Shown: piece after piece, positions 10,110 through 22,094 of the stretch
Layout: each line of letters starts with the position of its first letter
Numbering within the stretch: the stretch's first letter is position 1
Source: Charina bottae
Taxonomy: Eukaryota; Chordata; Lepidosauria; Squamata; Charinaidae
Assembly: GCA_023362775.1 (NCBI GenBank)
Contig: JALMGJ010000004.1
Coordinates: 37,898,929-37,962,928, forward strand
Length of the DNA stretch: 64,000 nucleotides
Reading direction: 5' to 3'
Translations under genes and position numbers: made by a program
Notes under the pieces: model-generated
Databases searched by the model: none
Told to the model about the DNA's origin: nothing
What the model saw: the letters and a program-made list of their open reading frames with translations, nothing else

Positions 10110-12677
10110 ATAGAATGCATCATCTTCAGGGAGATACCTTGTTGACCTAACCATGCCCTCATTTTGCCAGCACTGTGGTTAAAGAGCCTGAATGGTTCAG
10201 CAGTTGCCACAAGGAACTGTGGGAAATGCAATGCTGCATTGAGGATTAGCACGCTCATGTTTGAGATGTCCTTGTAGATTTTTAGCATGCCAACACCCAG
10301 ACTTCTGCAAAATGTGAAATCCATCAGCTTTGTTGTTCCCTCCCTATTATGGGTGGCTGGCACAATTTTGACTATACAAAGATCCAGATTTGGCAAACAT
10401 AGTATTAGTATACAGAAGTAAAATCTGAAACTAATTAAGAGACCTTTGTATACAGTCCTGTTTTCTCCCACCAAAGATCACTGTCTCCTCATTCCTGCAT
10501 GTTCCTGCATATTCTCCACCATTTACTCTAAAGAAGACTTCCCCAAGATTCAGTGACAAATGCCTTAGATGTTTTCCCCAAGAGGGCATAGAGGAATGGT
10601 GGATGGATGTACATGTGTGCATTTTTGCCCTTTTTTTTTAAGATCAGGAAAATAGAGTGGAGAAAAAGAGAGAATCTCTCTTACTCCAGGCCATGGTCCC
10701 AATCCAAACAGTTGCTTTTGATACAAGTGTTCAGAGTGCAGAGCTTCATGTTCTTGCTTCCTATGGATCTCAGAATGGGTCCAGAAGTACATATGGTAAA
10801 AGCAGAACCATCAAACACATTCAGAAGCTTTTATTACTGGAAAGGCAAACCTAATAGAAAGTTTTCCTCAGAAAATTACAGGGACAGAGATTTAGTAAGA
10901 ATAAAAAAAATGAGCTCCATTTGGAATTTATTGGAAGGGCACCATTGGGAAGGTCAAGAAGGAAGAGACCTGGCCTATATATTTTCAAGATATTATTTTT
11001 CAAGAGCAGCGACATTTGCAGGTATCTTGGGATTTAATGAATAATGCATTCTGCATTTGTTTCTTTTTTAGAAAATGAAGTTAATTTTCAGTATATGGCA
11101 ATGCATTGGGAACCTTACTACTGATTGAACAGTTTTCCTGTCCATTCTGAAATGCCATTTCTGCAAGCGACTAACAGGATTTGACCAACTGGAGGTTAGA
11201 CCTAAAGAACTCTGAGCCCCAAGAATTTGTTAAGAAACCAGCACAGGATGGAATTTTGCCCAGAAATCTACTCTTGATCACACCAAGCATTTTTCATTTT
11301 GAAATACAAGGTTTTTTTAATTACGTTAATTAACTTGGAGTATTTATTTTTTTATTTGGAAATCCTTGTCAATCTGCCCCAGTGACTGAGATCTAAGATA
11401 TTCAGATCTGTCTTTAGCCCTTCAGGGATAATACTCTGTAGAAAAGCAAAGGAAAAGAAAGTGCATTAACTTTCATTAACACAAAAGAATAAGTTATGAG
11501 ATGCAGGGAGAAAGGGCAGTTTAACAGTGAGTGGATGAAACATAGAATAAAATAATCACAAAAATACATTTTCAGGCTTGCACAAATCTACGCTACCATT
11601 ACGTGGCATCAAAGTGACATAGATACATTTAGGAAATACTGCCATCTAGTGATTATTTGGATATATGCAGCCTAGGTCTGCTTATACGGACTTTACAGGT
11701 CTGTTTATACAGATTTTATCTTCAAGTGATATAAGTTGATTATCCCTGATGCATTATTATTTCTCCCTCTGCAGCCAACTTTTACATAGTATTTTTCTTC
11801 TACAAATGTCAAGCCGATCCGAAGAATGTACCATTAGCTGCATCTCACACAAGGTATATAATTAGGAGGGAGAAATAAATGGAGTAAAAACTGCACTTAC
11901 AGTCAAATGCCTAGCATTTGTTCATTGAATTATTCTGTCCCCAGCCAGTTTCCTGCCCAAAACCATGACAGTGGTATCCATGTCAGCTTTAAGTAGATGA
12001 TCATTTGTGTTCTTAGTGTTTAGAACAGATAAGTACATACTGCTACAAACTGCTTATACATTCTTGGACCCTTAGCAACACTTACATTTCCTCTGATTCT
12101 CTAACTTGGTGCCAATTAACTAAATTAACCTGTAATAATTTTTCATGGATTCATGACAGCAATTTCAAGGTGCTCAGTAGCAGATTTATTTGTTGGTTCA
12201 TTTATTTGCTAGCATTTCCTTGAAATATAAAGTGACTCACAAATGCCTATGCATCAGAAACAAGAAGTTAAAACCCAGGAGCCACGCACCATCTCAGCTT
12301 CATAAGAATGTCGCTGGATCCCACAAGGTCAAGAAGAATCTCTAGGAACAGAAGACAGCACATAGCTGGAGGGCAGCTCTTCACTTCAAAGGTCTCCCGT
12401 CTGCCTGGGGGAGAAAAGAAAAGCAGAATGGCACTTTGCAGGCACACTGGGATGTGCTTGTGCCTGGTCTTGCTTTATGAGACAGAGTCGAAATATTGTG
12501 ATTATCAGTAGATGCCACAAATGCAGGATCACTGAAGAAACTGTGGTAGGGAAGAACTAATCCAGTTAATTTCTATCTCCCTCCATCCATCCTCCCCATC
12601 TTACCCAGTGTAAAAATTAGTCAGTTGCTGAAAATTAGTGGCAGGTGAAGAGGAGGCAGGCAGGATAGGCACCCAGA
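10110..12677. other. No recognised element
   Basis: A 145-codon plus-strand frame (10607-11044) and a 150-codon minus-strand frame (10474-10022) occur but show no motif, biased composition or family resemblance. I treat both as chance. No RNA gene or clear repeat was found. Confidence 0.45.
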
Positions 12678-12916
12678 CCCTACAGCAGGGGTGGGGAACC
12701 TTTTTTCTGCCAAGGGCCATTTGGATATTCATAACCAGGGACTGGGGGGGGGGTTTCTGGGATTTCTGCGGACTGGGGGCCGGAGTTTTCGGGCGGGAGC
12801 CAATCACAAGCACTGGGGGGCGGGGTTTGCAGGTGGGAGCCCCATGGGCCTTAGGTGGGAGCCCCGCGGGCTTTATACGGCCCACGGGCCTGACGTTGCC
12901 CACCCCTGCCCTACAG
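12678..12916. mobile_element. hAT MITE, 223 bp, exact 8-bp TSD
   Basis: The element at 12686-12908 begins CAGGGGTGGGGAACC and ends GTTGCCCACCCCTG, which are inverted terminal repeats. It is flanked by exact copies of CCCTACAG. It has no coding capacity. Its GC-rich interior carries CGGGAGCCAATCAC and GGGGTTTGCAGGTGGGAGCC, which reappear inverted inside the different hAT element at 47215-47369. A partial copy is at 4460-4545. Confidence 0.95.
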
Positions 12917-13930
12917 AGATCAGCCAAGGATAGCATGGCCATCTTGGTCCTGCACCTTGTCCTCCAGTTAGTGAAACTATGGGAGATTATTGTACCAGAA
13001 GGAGGTAGTGCTGTCTATTAGCTCACCATTCCCACCCACCCCCAGCCTATTTTGTCCTGTCCTAGGTCTAACCATTTAGGGTTAGGAGACAGTTCAGCTC
13101 TTTCTTATTCATCCCTTTCTACTTTATCTCTTTTATTTACATGACACATGGCCACAAGTGATTGTGCCTTACATCTGGCTGGAGACTGGAAAAGAGAATG
13201 TAAACATCTTGTGGAAGAGAAGACAGAACAGCCAGGCCCTGGGAGATCCTTTTCAAACTTCTGCCGGATCAAGCTCAAGAAGGTGCGTTGCATGCCAGTC
13301 GCAGAACCTGCCCTTCCGGAAAAAGGGTCGTCAGCCTCATTTCTTATCATAATGTGTACACAGTAAAATCCAATATGTTTGGAGCTAATCTTAATACATT
13401 TATGTTGTCATTGTTCAGGATCCATTAAACTGCACAGCTGTGCTCTACACCCCATCAGCTGGCATGAAATAGTTGTTTTTAGAAGCAGGTTTATAACTTT
13501 CAAGGGCTGAAATGTATGCACCATCTTCTGCTTCAACATCCATGCGGTCTTCAAATTAGACTAAATATACACATTTTCTCCAAACTTCAGAATGTGCCTC
13601 TAGATTTCTTCAATACCATCTAGTTCAAATGCTAATGTTTCACAAAAAATAGAAAATTATGTTAAAAGCTTGGAAAGTTGAAATGCAAAGAGAGGGAGGG
13701 CAGGGGTGTTGTCTGGGTGACAAGTTAGGATTTTTTAAAAATTGCATAACAGAAAAGCTTGTATTATAATAACCTCTTGGGAACTGCAGTATGGCATATT
13801 TAACATAGTGTATTGGTTTGAGGCTATGTTATTGCAGTCTCATTGGAATGCCATTCACAGAGTGGCTTCAACTCTAGAATTAAATATAATACTGAGAATA
13901 CAAGTAGCCTGTCCTTTTCTCAGTATCTGA
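12917..13930. other. No recognised element
   Basis: Only short overlapping ORFs without motifs. The stretch around 13145-13350 is GC-richer and open in three frames, but I recognise no protein. Confidence 0.4.
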
Positions 13931-13935
13931 CTACA

Positions 13936-14136
13936 GAGGAGGAGGAGGAGGAGGAGGAGGAGGAGGAGGAGGAGGAGGAGGAGGAGGAGGAGGAGGAGGA
14001 GGAGGAGGAGGAGGAGGAGGAGGAGGAGGAAGAAGAAGAAGAAGAAGAAGAAGAAGAAGAAGAAGAAGAAGAAGAAGAAGAAGAAGAAGAAGAAGAAGAA
14101 GAAGAAGAAGAAGAAGAAGAAGAAGAAGAAGAAGAA
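13936..14136. repeat. (GAG)n-(GAA)n microsatellite, 201 bp
   Basis: About 95 bases of pure GGA/GAG triplets change to about 107 bases of pure GAA triplets, uninterrupted. One strand is entirely purine over the full length. The poly-Glu, poly-Ser, poly-Leu and poly-Pro reading frames across it are artefacts. Confidence 0.98.
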
Positions 14137-14531
14137 TGGGGTGGGGGAAGATCAATGTCTTCTAGGATATTGCCTATTAAAATGTAAAGCAATGCACCAG
14201 TATTGTACTGAAACATCAACTCTAATATCCTATTTTGGTTCTATCATCCAAATGATCTATGCCTGAACATTATGCAGCAGAAATGCTGCTTAAATTACTG
14301 TTTAATTTCAAAACAGCAGAGGGTCTATATGGACAACTCATTCAGTAACTGGAGATAGGTATCTTCCAGTTACTAGAATCTAATACAGAGATCAGCATTA
14401 GGCAGCATGGTAGCCTTCCACATGCTTTAGACTTCAGCTCCATTAGTTCCATCCAGACCAGTCATCAGCAAAGGATTAAAGGAGAGATAATCAAAAACAC
14501 TTGAGAACAGTAGATTGATTTAGTGTACTGA

Positions 14532-15065
14532 ATGAGCCTACTAAATGAGCCTGGCATGGGTACAGGCTACCTGAGGGACCATCTCATCCCCATGACATCA
14601 ACCCGTCCCACCCGGTCATGCAGAGAGGGCATGTTACGGACCCCGTCTGTAAGAGAATTTTGCTTGGCGGGGTCCAGGAAGCGGGCCTTCTCTGCAGTGG
14701 CTCCTGCACTTTGGAACATTCTTCCCCCGGAGGTGAGGCAAGCCCCATCTCTCCTGACCTTCTGTGGAAAGCTGAAGACCTGGCTCTGCCATCTTGCTTG
14801 GGGCAGGAAGGGGAGTAGTCATTCTTGGGGATGGCTGGTGCCCTAAAATGGCCCTCATATTCACACAAACTGAATTAGAATGTTCATTGCCATCTGGATT
14901 TTATTTTATATTTATATCTTGTATTTATATTTATATTTGATGTATTGTTTATGGTTTTGTTGTATTTTAATTTTTTTACTTTTATTGTAAACCTCCCTGA
15001 GTCCCTCCTCTGGGGGGAGATGGGCGGTGGCAAAATTTGATTGATGAATAAATAAATAAATAAAA
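14532..15065 (+). mobile_element. L2-type LINE 3' end with ORF2 C-terminus
   Basis: The coding part at 14532-14846 contains RPTRSCREGMLRTPSVREF, then FSAVAPALWNILPPEVRQAP, the C-terminal signature of L2-like LINEs. It is followed by a 3' UTR with the hairpin CTCCCTGAGTCCCTCC / GGGGGGAGATGGGCGG and an (AAATA)n tail ending near 15064. It is 5'-truncated, so no RT domain remains. The first 5 or so residues of the ORF may be host DNA. Confidence 0.88.
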
Positions 15066-15745
15066 TGTTATGAAAAATACGATAAAATACAGAGTTAAAT
15101 ATAGACCACAGCTTGGCTTAATGTCTCTGTAAGTTAATGGTAATTTAATTAGTTTGTTTTCCGTTTGTTATTCACAGTTCAGTTAATGATTGGAAATGTT
15201 GCTCAAAAGACAACCTGACTTTATACAATGTGGTTGTGGGCTACTATGGCTGTGTTCAAACAGAAGCTATTGCAAATATTAAATGTTGTCCTGGAAGACC
15301 CCTCTACTTTTTTGTAAATGCTCATGTTCTTTTGAATCACATACCAGTGCCTAGAAATTTACAGGAGGACTACAGAAATGGATATCACATGTTTTTATGA
15401 TTGTGGAAAAACTGGTACAACAAGGCTATTTTCCATCAATAATGCAGAGATGTGAATAACGTACCTCTCTTTCTGTATCTGAACAAATATTTCCTTCCCA
15501 GGAATTTCCTTGGAGGATTATTTCAAAATATGGATTGTATAGTCTGATATATAGTTTAATTTTCCTCTGTTATTGTTTAATAAACTGATTTAAATGTGAA
15601 TATTTTACTTGCATAATATGACATAACTATATGTAAATATGTGAAAAAGTATTTATAAAAAGTATTTATATTTATATGTCATATTATACAATTAAATTAG
15701 GTGTTGGAGATTGTGAATGAGGTAAGTTCTTGATGAATTTTCTTC
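15066..15745. other. A/T-rich DNA, no recognised element
   Basis: Low GC, no substantial ORF and no repeat end recognised. Confidence 0.5.
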
Positions 15746-15748
15746 TCC

Positions 15749-15750
<2 letters not shown>

Positions 15751-15795
<45 letters not shown>

Positions 15796-15797
15796 CT
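15751..15797. repeat. (CT)n-(GT)n compound microsatellite
   Basis: About 15 CT dinucleotides pass directly into about 8 GT dinucleotides. Confidence 0.95.
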
Positions 15798-16044
15798 GTT
15801 TGTGTGTATTGTAAAAGAATCTGAAAGGAAATGTTAGAGATATTGAAGGTGGCCAGCAAGTACCAGTTTAGGGTTATATATGAAGAGATCAATCTGCTAT
15901 TCTACAACCCTGAAGATATTTCAGGACTGTATAATTTATGCTCTTTCTTGCTTCCTGCTTTTTAGGCTTTTATAATATTCTCTTCATATGAAAAGATTCT
16001 TCTCAGGAATTTCCTATCAGAAGAGGAATTGAGCAACTGGAGTA

Positions 16045-16283
16045 ATTTGTGTGTGTGTGTGCCTTTGAGTCAGTGTTGACTCCTGTTGACTGCCTGGACA
16101 AGTCCCTGCAGTTTTCTTGGCAAGGTTTTTCAGAGGTGATTTGCCATTGCCACCTTCCTAGGGCTGAGAGTGACTGGCCAAAGGTCACCAACCTGGCTTC
16201 GTGCCTAAGGCAGGACTAGAACTCACGGTCTCCTGGTTTCTAGCCCAGTGCCTTAACCACTACACCAAACTGGCTCTCTCACC
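16045..16283 (-). mobile_element. SINE remnant with tRNA/MIR-like head
   Basis: On the minus strand it starts near 16283 with GTGGTTAAGGCACTGGGCTA and a B-box-like GTGAGTTCTAGTCCTGCC, as in MIR-type tRNA-derived SINE heads. It continues through a central part (ACCTTTGGCCAGTCACTC). The tail contains GGCAATGGCAAATCACCTCT and CTTGTCCAGGCAGTC before a (GT)n/(CA)n end. That tail resembles the one on the 5S-like SINE at 17.5 kb. No TSD found. Confidence 0.65.
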
Positions 16284-16289
16284 TGGAGT

Positions 16290-17445
16290 AATAGAGCATC
16301 CCAATATCTGTAAAAGCAAGTTTCTGTAAAAACAGTAGCTATTTTGCCCTTCTTTCCTCCCTTACATACACTCTGCTACTTTTCCAAGCACTTCTCATGC
16401 ATATTGGAAATAAGTGAGATAAATGCTGGGTGTCAGAACTCATTTGCCAGAGCCAACCTTGATTTACTTTGTGCCCTTTCCAGCATGGTGGTCCTTGAAG
16501 CACAAGGAAATCACATTTGATGAACATTACTTTGAAGACAGCCTTATAGAGACACCTAAAGGTTCAGCAGACGCAGGGAAACATTATTAACTTCATCGTG
16601 GTAGACAATTCTTTTGGATGTTCGCTTTTAAAAACATTCAGACCATTTTATGGCTTATGCCAAGGAATTTCAACTTATGATGTGATGTTATGATATGATA
16701 TGATGTTATGATGCACAGGGGCACCCTAATCTATTGAGGTGAAACTAGTTTGGAAAGTTACTACAGATGGAGGACAGTAACAAGCAGAAGACAAGACTTT
16801 GGCATAAAATCAGTCATATTTGAGATGAGAGCTCGGGACTGACAAACCTAGGGGGTGGATCTATAAGGAAAGTAGCTGCTTTTAACACATTGACCCTTGT
16901 AGCTGGACTGTGAGAATTACAGCTGAGACCAGCCCTGAGACCAAGGGCAACTTGGCTCCTTCCTCTTCCCAGTAGATCCAGCTGGACTGGCATTTGAATC
17001 TTAGTATTTCTCTCTGAGAAGGTCTCTGGTACAGGATGATACTCAGAGGAGTAGAGCAGAGGGAGCATCTGAGAATGCATATTCTAATCCATCACTCTCA
17101 GTGAAGGACTTGTTGTCTCTTGAGACAGATGTTCTAATGGCCAATGAAGAATAGAGACCTATACATTCTTACCATAGAGAGTGATGTCTTTTGGGATGCG
17201 TACAGAATCATGCAACCAGGTGTGTCCACAGGGTATGATTTAAAAAAGTCAAGATGGCAGCCGTGATGGTGTGATTGAAGTTCTGCCTGTTTTTTATGTG
17301 TGTCATATGCAACACACATTAAAAAATGGCAGAGCTTTGATTGCATGGTCACAGTCGTGGACACCTTTCTACACAACAGACACTACAAAGACACTCTTGG
17401 CCCTGAACTTGTGGGAGGCTTTTCCTTTAACTGTGGTGAGATGCC
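16290..17445. other. No recognised element
   Basis: A small cluster of GATATGATGTTATGATG-like tandem variation lies at 16676-16712. Otherwise I see no gene, RNA or repeat boundary. Confidence 0.4.
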
Positions 17446-17672
17446 AAGTGAAGTGGCAACACTTAGTCCAATTTAGCTGTTTCCCCAACAAGAAAATATG
17501 GGTCAGATGTGGCTAGTATTTGGATGGGAGACCAACAGGGAATTCCACAGTTGTAGGCTAGACTGGGAAGTTGAAAAATATTTTGGAAGAAAACAGTGGC
17601 AAATTCCTTCTGCAGTTATGCCCAAGCAAACTAGATGGATATGTCCATATAGTTCCCAGGAATTTAACTTGA
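17446..17672 (+). mobile_element. 5S rRNA-derived SINE remnant
   Basis: GGGTCAGATGTGGCTAGTAT then TTGGATGGGAGACC at 17500-17534 is the internal promoter region (box C area) of 5S rRNA, with the conserved GTxxTTGGATGGGAGACC string. It is followed not by the 5S 3' end but by a SINE-type body: CAGTGGCAAATTCCTTCT, then ATGGATATGTCCATATAGTT. That body aligns with the tail of the SINE at 16.1 kb. Divergence is high, so this is old. 5S-headed SINEs (SINE3 class, AmnSINE) are known in amniotes. Confidence 0.6.
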
Positions 17673-17679
17673 TGCAAAG

Positions 17680-18300
17680 AAATCTTGACCTTTTATCTGA
17701 ATATATTTTGGTATGGTAATGGAAGCTATGAGTAAAATCTTACATGTGCAAAAAATAACATCTAACAGATGGTTTTGAAGAAACGTTTCATTACAGAGAA
17801 TGTTTTTCTCTGTAAGAAGCATCCTTTCAGACTGAGAAGTGACATTCTTCTCAGAACCTTAATGAACTCAAACAGCTCTGATAATGAAATATCATCTTCA
17901 TTACTGGCTGTATCCTTGAATAGTGTCTCCAAGACAGATGAGGCTCACAAATGACATTTATAAGGAAATAAAATGAGCTGGGCATGGGAACAAGTCGAGG
18001 CTAAGACATGTCTCCTCTTTCCAAGCTTAAATGTACATTAAATTAAGTATATGTTTGCCAATCACTTAAAACTGATTTTGTTAAGTTCATTGCTCCCACA
18101 GTCCCATCCTTCCCCATCTAGAAATCTTTTTTCAAATAGCAAAGCAGAGAAACTGCATAAAATATTTACAGGAAACCCTGACTTTATCCTGACTGGGCTT
18201 AATGGTATTATTACATAAATGAACTGAATTAGGTTATAATGCCATTACTAGACTCCACTGTTTTGGGCAATTTTCATCCTGTTTCCAACCTTTCCTTTTT
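17680..18300. other. No recognised element
   Basis: No ORF with family motifs. The right part from about 18250 may be the unaligned 5' portion of the L2 that becomes recognisable at 18301. Confidence 0.4.
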
Positions 18301-18689
18301 AGGTAGAGAAGGTGGTCATGCTGCAGCTGCATAGAATTCTGGGGGAAGCAGATTATCTGGACCCCTTTCAGTTAGGTTTCAGGCATGGGCATGGGACTGA
18401 AATGGCATCTGTCACTCTCCTCTGGCAGCAGCAGGAAGGGGGTAGTGTGTCCATCCTTGCTCTGCTTGACCTCTCAGTGACTTTTGATACCATCCAGCAT
18501 GGTATCCTTCTGAACTGATCTCTAGGTATAGGGGACATAGCACTACTTCTCCTCCTTCCTCTTGGGTAGGTCCTAGTTGGTGTTGATGGGAGGAAAGGTC
18601 TAGCTCGCAATCCTTACTTTGTGGGGTGCCTCAGTGCTTGACTACAAGCTCAATATGGTGACACTGATTGGTTCAAGATCGAGAAAGGT

Positions 18690-19775
18690 GTGCGACAAGG
18701 TTGCATTCTGTCACCTTTCTTATTCAACTTGTACGCCGAAATGATCATCAGGCAACTGGAGCTAGATGAATCAGAAATTGGGGTAAAAATTGGCGGAAGA
18801 AACATCAATAACCTTAGATACGCGGATGATACAACCCTCATCTCAGAAACCCAGAAAGGCCTAAAGCACCGAATCATGAGACTCAAAGAAGAAAGCAAAA
18901 TGTTTGGCCTCTTTCTGAATATCAAAAAGACCAAACTCATGACAACTGCAAAGAATTGAAACATCAAAATAGTAATTTATTTATTTTATTTATTTGTTAA
19001 ATTTCTATGACCGCCCATCTCCCCCTCAAGGAGGGACTCTGGGCGGTTCACAGCCACAACAACATCATTAAAATACAATAAAAAAAACAATAAAAATATA
19101 AATACAATAAATATCATAAAAACCAAGTGGCCGGTGGTTCATACAGAATATGAATAAATATGAACATATTTAAAATATTTGAGGCAGCTCTAAGAAAACA
19201 GCCATCCCCAAGCTTGACCACATTCCCTCTTGCCCTAGGCGAGATCACAGAGCCAAGTTTTTAATTTTTTCCTGAAGTCCAGGAGTGAAGGGGCCTCTCT
19301 TATCTCTGGGGGAAGGATGTTCCATAGGGCAGGTGCCGCTGCAGAGAAGGCCTGCCTCTGAGACCCCGCTAGATGGAACTCTTTCATAATTGATGAAGAT
19401 GAGGTGGAATGCGTGGAAGAATTCACCTTTTTAGGATCAGTGGTCAATCAAAATGGTGAATGTAGCCAAGAAATTTAACGCTGAATCATGCTGGGTCGTA
19501 CAGCAATGATGAGTATGAATCAAATTTGGAAAAGCAAGGATGTCAGCTTGATGACTAAGTGTAGACTAGTCCGCACTATCATGTTCCACATAACTACTTA
19601 TGGCTGTGAAGGTTGGACAATGAAAAAGTTGGATAGAAAAAAAATTGATTCTTTTGAACTATGGTGTTGGAGGAGGCTCTTGCGAATCCCTTGGACTGCA
19701 AAGATAACAAATAAAGAAATGTTGAAGTGCATAAAACTGGACATGTCACTAGAAGGAAAAATAACAAAACTTTGA
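18690..19775 (+). pseudogene. BovB ORF2, split by insertion
   Basis: The RT piece (18690-18959, 89 codons open) and the post-RT piece (19488-19775, 95 codons open) belong to one gene. They are separated by the nested L2 fragment and by single stops, for example just after TTAKN and after ECSQEI. The catalytic YADD motif is present. The 5' endonuclease part was never inserted because the copy is 5'-truncated at 18643. Confidence 0.85.
18973..19391 (-). mobile_element. L2-type 3' end nested in BovB
   Basis: The minus-strand element at 18978-19386 has an (AAATA)n 3' tail at 18978-18995, the GGGCGG...CCGCCC hairpin, and coding sequence for KEFHLAGSQRQAFSAAAPAL and ILPPEIREAPSLLDF. A short TAATT direct repeat (18973-18977, 19387-19391) flanks it, and the BovB reading resumes across it. 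It is closely related to the L2 end at 14.5-15.1 kb. Confidence 0.85.
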
Positions 19776-20647
19776 CTTAGTTACTTCGGTCATGTCATGA
19801 GATCAACATCGTTAGAGAAAGACGTTATGCTTGGAACGGTCCATGGCAAAAGATGATGAGGACGCCAAAGAACGCGCTGGTTGGATGTAATCAAAGCAGA
19901 CACAGGCCAAACTTTAAAGCAACTGAAAGAAGCTGTACAAGATTGGAAATCATGGAGAGAGCTGGCTTATGGAATTGCCAAGGGTCGGATACGACTGAAT
20001 GGATAATTCGATTTGATTCAGTGCTTGACACTTTTCCCACTCCTATTTAACATCTATATGAAACAGTTGGGTGAGGTTATCTGATGGAACAGGGCGCGGT
20101 ATCATCAGTATGCTGATGATACTCAGTTATACAGTACATCTCACAGCTATGTGTTGTGTGCCAATTGTGCACTTTCCTGGACCAAAAGTCTCTGTACTGG
20201 GTTGTTTATGCTTTGGTCACCTCCTGAATGGACTGCAATGTGCTCCAAATAGAGCTGCCCCTGAAGAGCATCCGGAAGCTATGAGGCGGTGTGGGGAATT
20301 ATGGGTGTTTTTCATTTTGCACGTATTACATCTTTTCTCTGCATGCTGCACTGCCTCCCCACAGGCTTCTGGGTTCAAGGTGCTGGTTGTTACTATAAAG
20401 CCTTTATGGCATTGGGCCAGGATACCTGAAGGATGACCCCTCTCCCGTGAGATCAGCCAGGAGGGGCATGTTTCAGGTCCCATCAATTAAAAATGTCATC
20501 TGGCAGGGCCCAGGAGATGTGCCTTTTCAATCAGAGTGCCTGCCCTCTGGAACGCCTTGCCACCTGAAGTTAGGCTGACCCCCACCCTGCCGGCTTTCCA
20601 GAAAAGCCTTAAGACCTGGCTCTTTGCCCAGCCACGTGGGTTCAGCA

Positions 20648-20935
20648 ATTAGGTAGGTAAACTTTATTATGGTCTTTGACCAGCATATCTACATATATGC
20701 ATAAAATCCTACATAGTTCATTAAAAATAACAATTGAAAGAAATTTTAAAAGTTAAAAAATAAAAAAGGGGGGGGGGAGAGGATAAAATTTTGAAGGTAT
20801 CAAAGAAATACAAATTTATTGAACAATATTTGCTGCCTTATCCTCATGGCAGTGTGGCAAAATTTGGCTTTATTATGGGTAACAATGAACTTATGGTCTG
20901 CTAGGAGGTAGGAGACATACTAGTGATTGTTTCTC
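20648..20935. other. Unidentified A-rich insertion in L2 3' UTR
   Basis: This lies between the L2 C-terminal region and its 3' tail. It starts AATTAGGTAGGTAAACTTTA, contains a poly-G run near 20768, and ends before GTAATTAGTAAGC. A possible AATTA/TAATTA duplication flanks it. I do not recognise the family. Confidence 0.3.
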
Positions 20936-22045
20936 CCTGGTTGGGTAATTAGTAAGCTGGTTATTTTATTTTTGAGATTTTACTTGTGGCTGCTGTTTTT
21001 TTTATTATTACATTTTTCTTTTATTTATATTATTGTGAACTCTGCTTGAAATAAATGTACTACAACTATTGCTACTACTATTACTACTACTACTAATAAT
21101 AAATGCTTAAGCTAAAAGAAATAAGCAGCTGATAATAATGGTGAACTTCATATGAAGATTCTTTCATCCAAAAACATTTATAGGAAAATGTGGCAGTTCT
21201 CTCATTAAAGTGGAAGCCAATGTCATCAAATCCAAGCATAGTAAGTCAATAGTTAGTCAGTCTAACACAGGCTTATCACATGTTTTCATGGTTCATAAGA
21301 AGATAGAACAAATCGGATTAAAAATATCCATTTTTATCCGTTCCAAGTTGAAATCTTGATATTCATTACTCCTCCCCATTCCTATAACCCACCCAATCCA
21401 AGGCAGGATGTAACATGCAATTCCTTATTTTTGGCACAGGAATAGCAAGACAAATGCCCAGCAGACATGAATAATTTTCTAATTTTCAGGCAATGAGAAT
21501 GAAACGATTGCTGAGTCAGTGTCTCTGTTTTGTTATGAATAATTTGCTTGTTCTGGCTGTGACCTCTGTTTGGAAGATGACAGTCTCCTTGGAAAAAATG
21601 ATTTTACCTTCAGGAAACCTTCTTTATACCTTCTAGGGAAGAGCGATGGCCAGAAGTGGTTTCTTTTAACAGCCTCTGGGTACTCTGGTGGGAACATAGA
21701 GAGCAGAGAGCAGTAGCCAGTATGGAACATCTTATATCTAAAAGACTATCTGATCATTTGAAGTTCACATATAAGCTGCCAATGGATGTTATATTCTAAC
21801 TTTCCTTGTGCCGCTGTAGAGGCTGCCATGATCTTCACTTATTAAAAATTGATAGGAAGCCTATGTCCAGTTGGGTGTTTCATGCACTGTGTGGGATAAA
21901 GAGTGGTTGTAGCCAAGTGAGTGAATTGTCCTATTCTGATCTAAGTGGACATCAATGTCAGTTTAGATCTCTATTATGATAAATGCGTTTAGCACACTGA
22001 TAAATAAATAATGACTTTGACTTACTACTGTACAATATTTACATC

Positions 22046-22046
<1 letters not shown>

Positions 22047-22094
<48 letters not shown>
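22047..22094. repeat. (TATC)n microsatellite
   Basis: About 12 uninterrupted TATC units. Confidence 0.97.

Larger units (their letters stand above)
18631..20029 (+). mobile_element. RTE/BovB copy nested in L2, 12-bp TSD
   Basis: A 5'-truncated element at 18643-20017 is flanked by TCAGTGCTTGAC at 18631-18642 and 20018-20029. Coding blocks: KGVRQGCILSPFLFNLYAEM and NNLRYADDTTLI (RT active site YADD) at 18675-18840; then FTFLGS, then MTKCRLVRTIMFHITTYGCE and FELWCWRRLLRIPWTAK at 19488-19700; then a C-terminus ending near 20005. It is itself interrupted at 18978-19386 by an L2 3' end. Sequence differs from both the 43.5 kb and 7.3 kb BovB fragments, so it is a third lineage. Confidence 0.93.
18301..21062 (+). 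mobile_element. L2 LINE, interrupted by BovB
   Basis: The left part (18301-18642) encodes LQLHRILGEADYLDPFQLGF, then ALLDLSVTFDTIQHGILL, the L2 reverse transcriptase blocks. The right part (20018-20640) resumes with FNIYMKQLGEVI-like and QYADDTQLY readings, then an ALWNALPPEVRLT-like C-terminus near 20540-20620. The 3' UTR follows to about 21062. In between lies a BovB copy with a 12-bp TSD. Many stops and frameshifts; non-functional. An A/T-rich insertion of unknown type (20648-20935) appears to split the 3' UTR. Confidence 0.85.

Noticed and set aside
10022..11044. 150- and 145-codon frames on opposite strands
   Set aside because: Neither has a recognisable motif; one ends in an L2-like tail. 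Chance is the simpler explanation.
13843..14219. Long poly-Glu, poly-Ser and Leu/Pro frames
   Set aside because: They are translations of the GAG/GAA microsatellite and have no flanking coding sequence.
17500..17540. Possible 5S rRNA gene
   Set aside because: Only the box C region is recognisable and SINE body sequence follows, so it is a SINE remnant.
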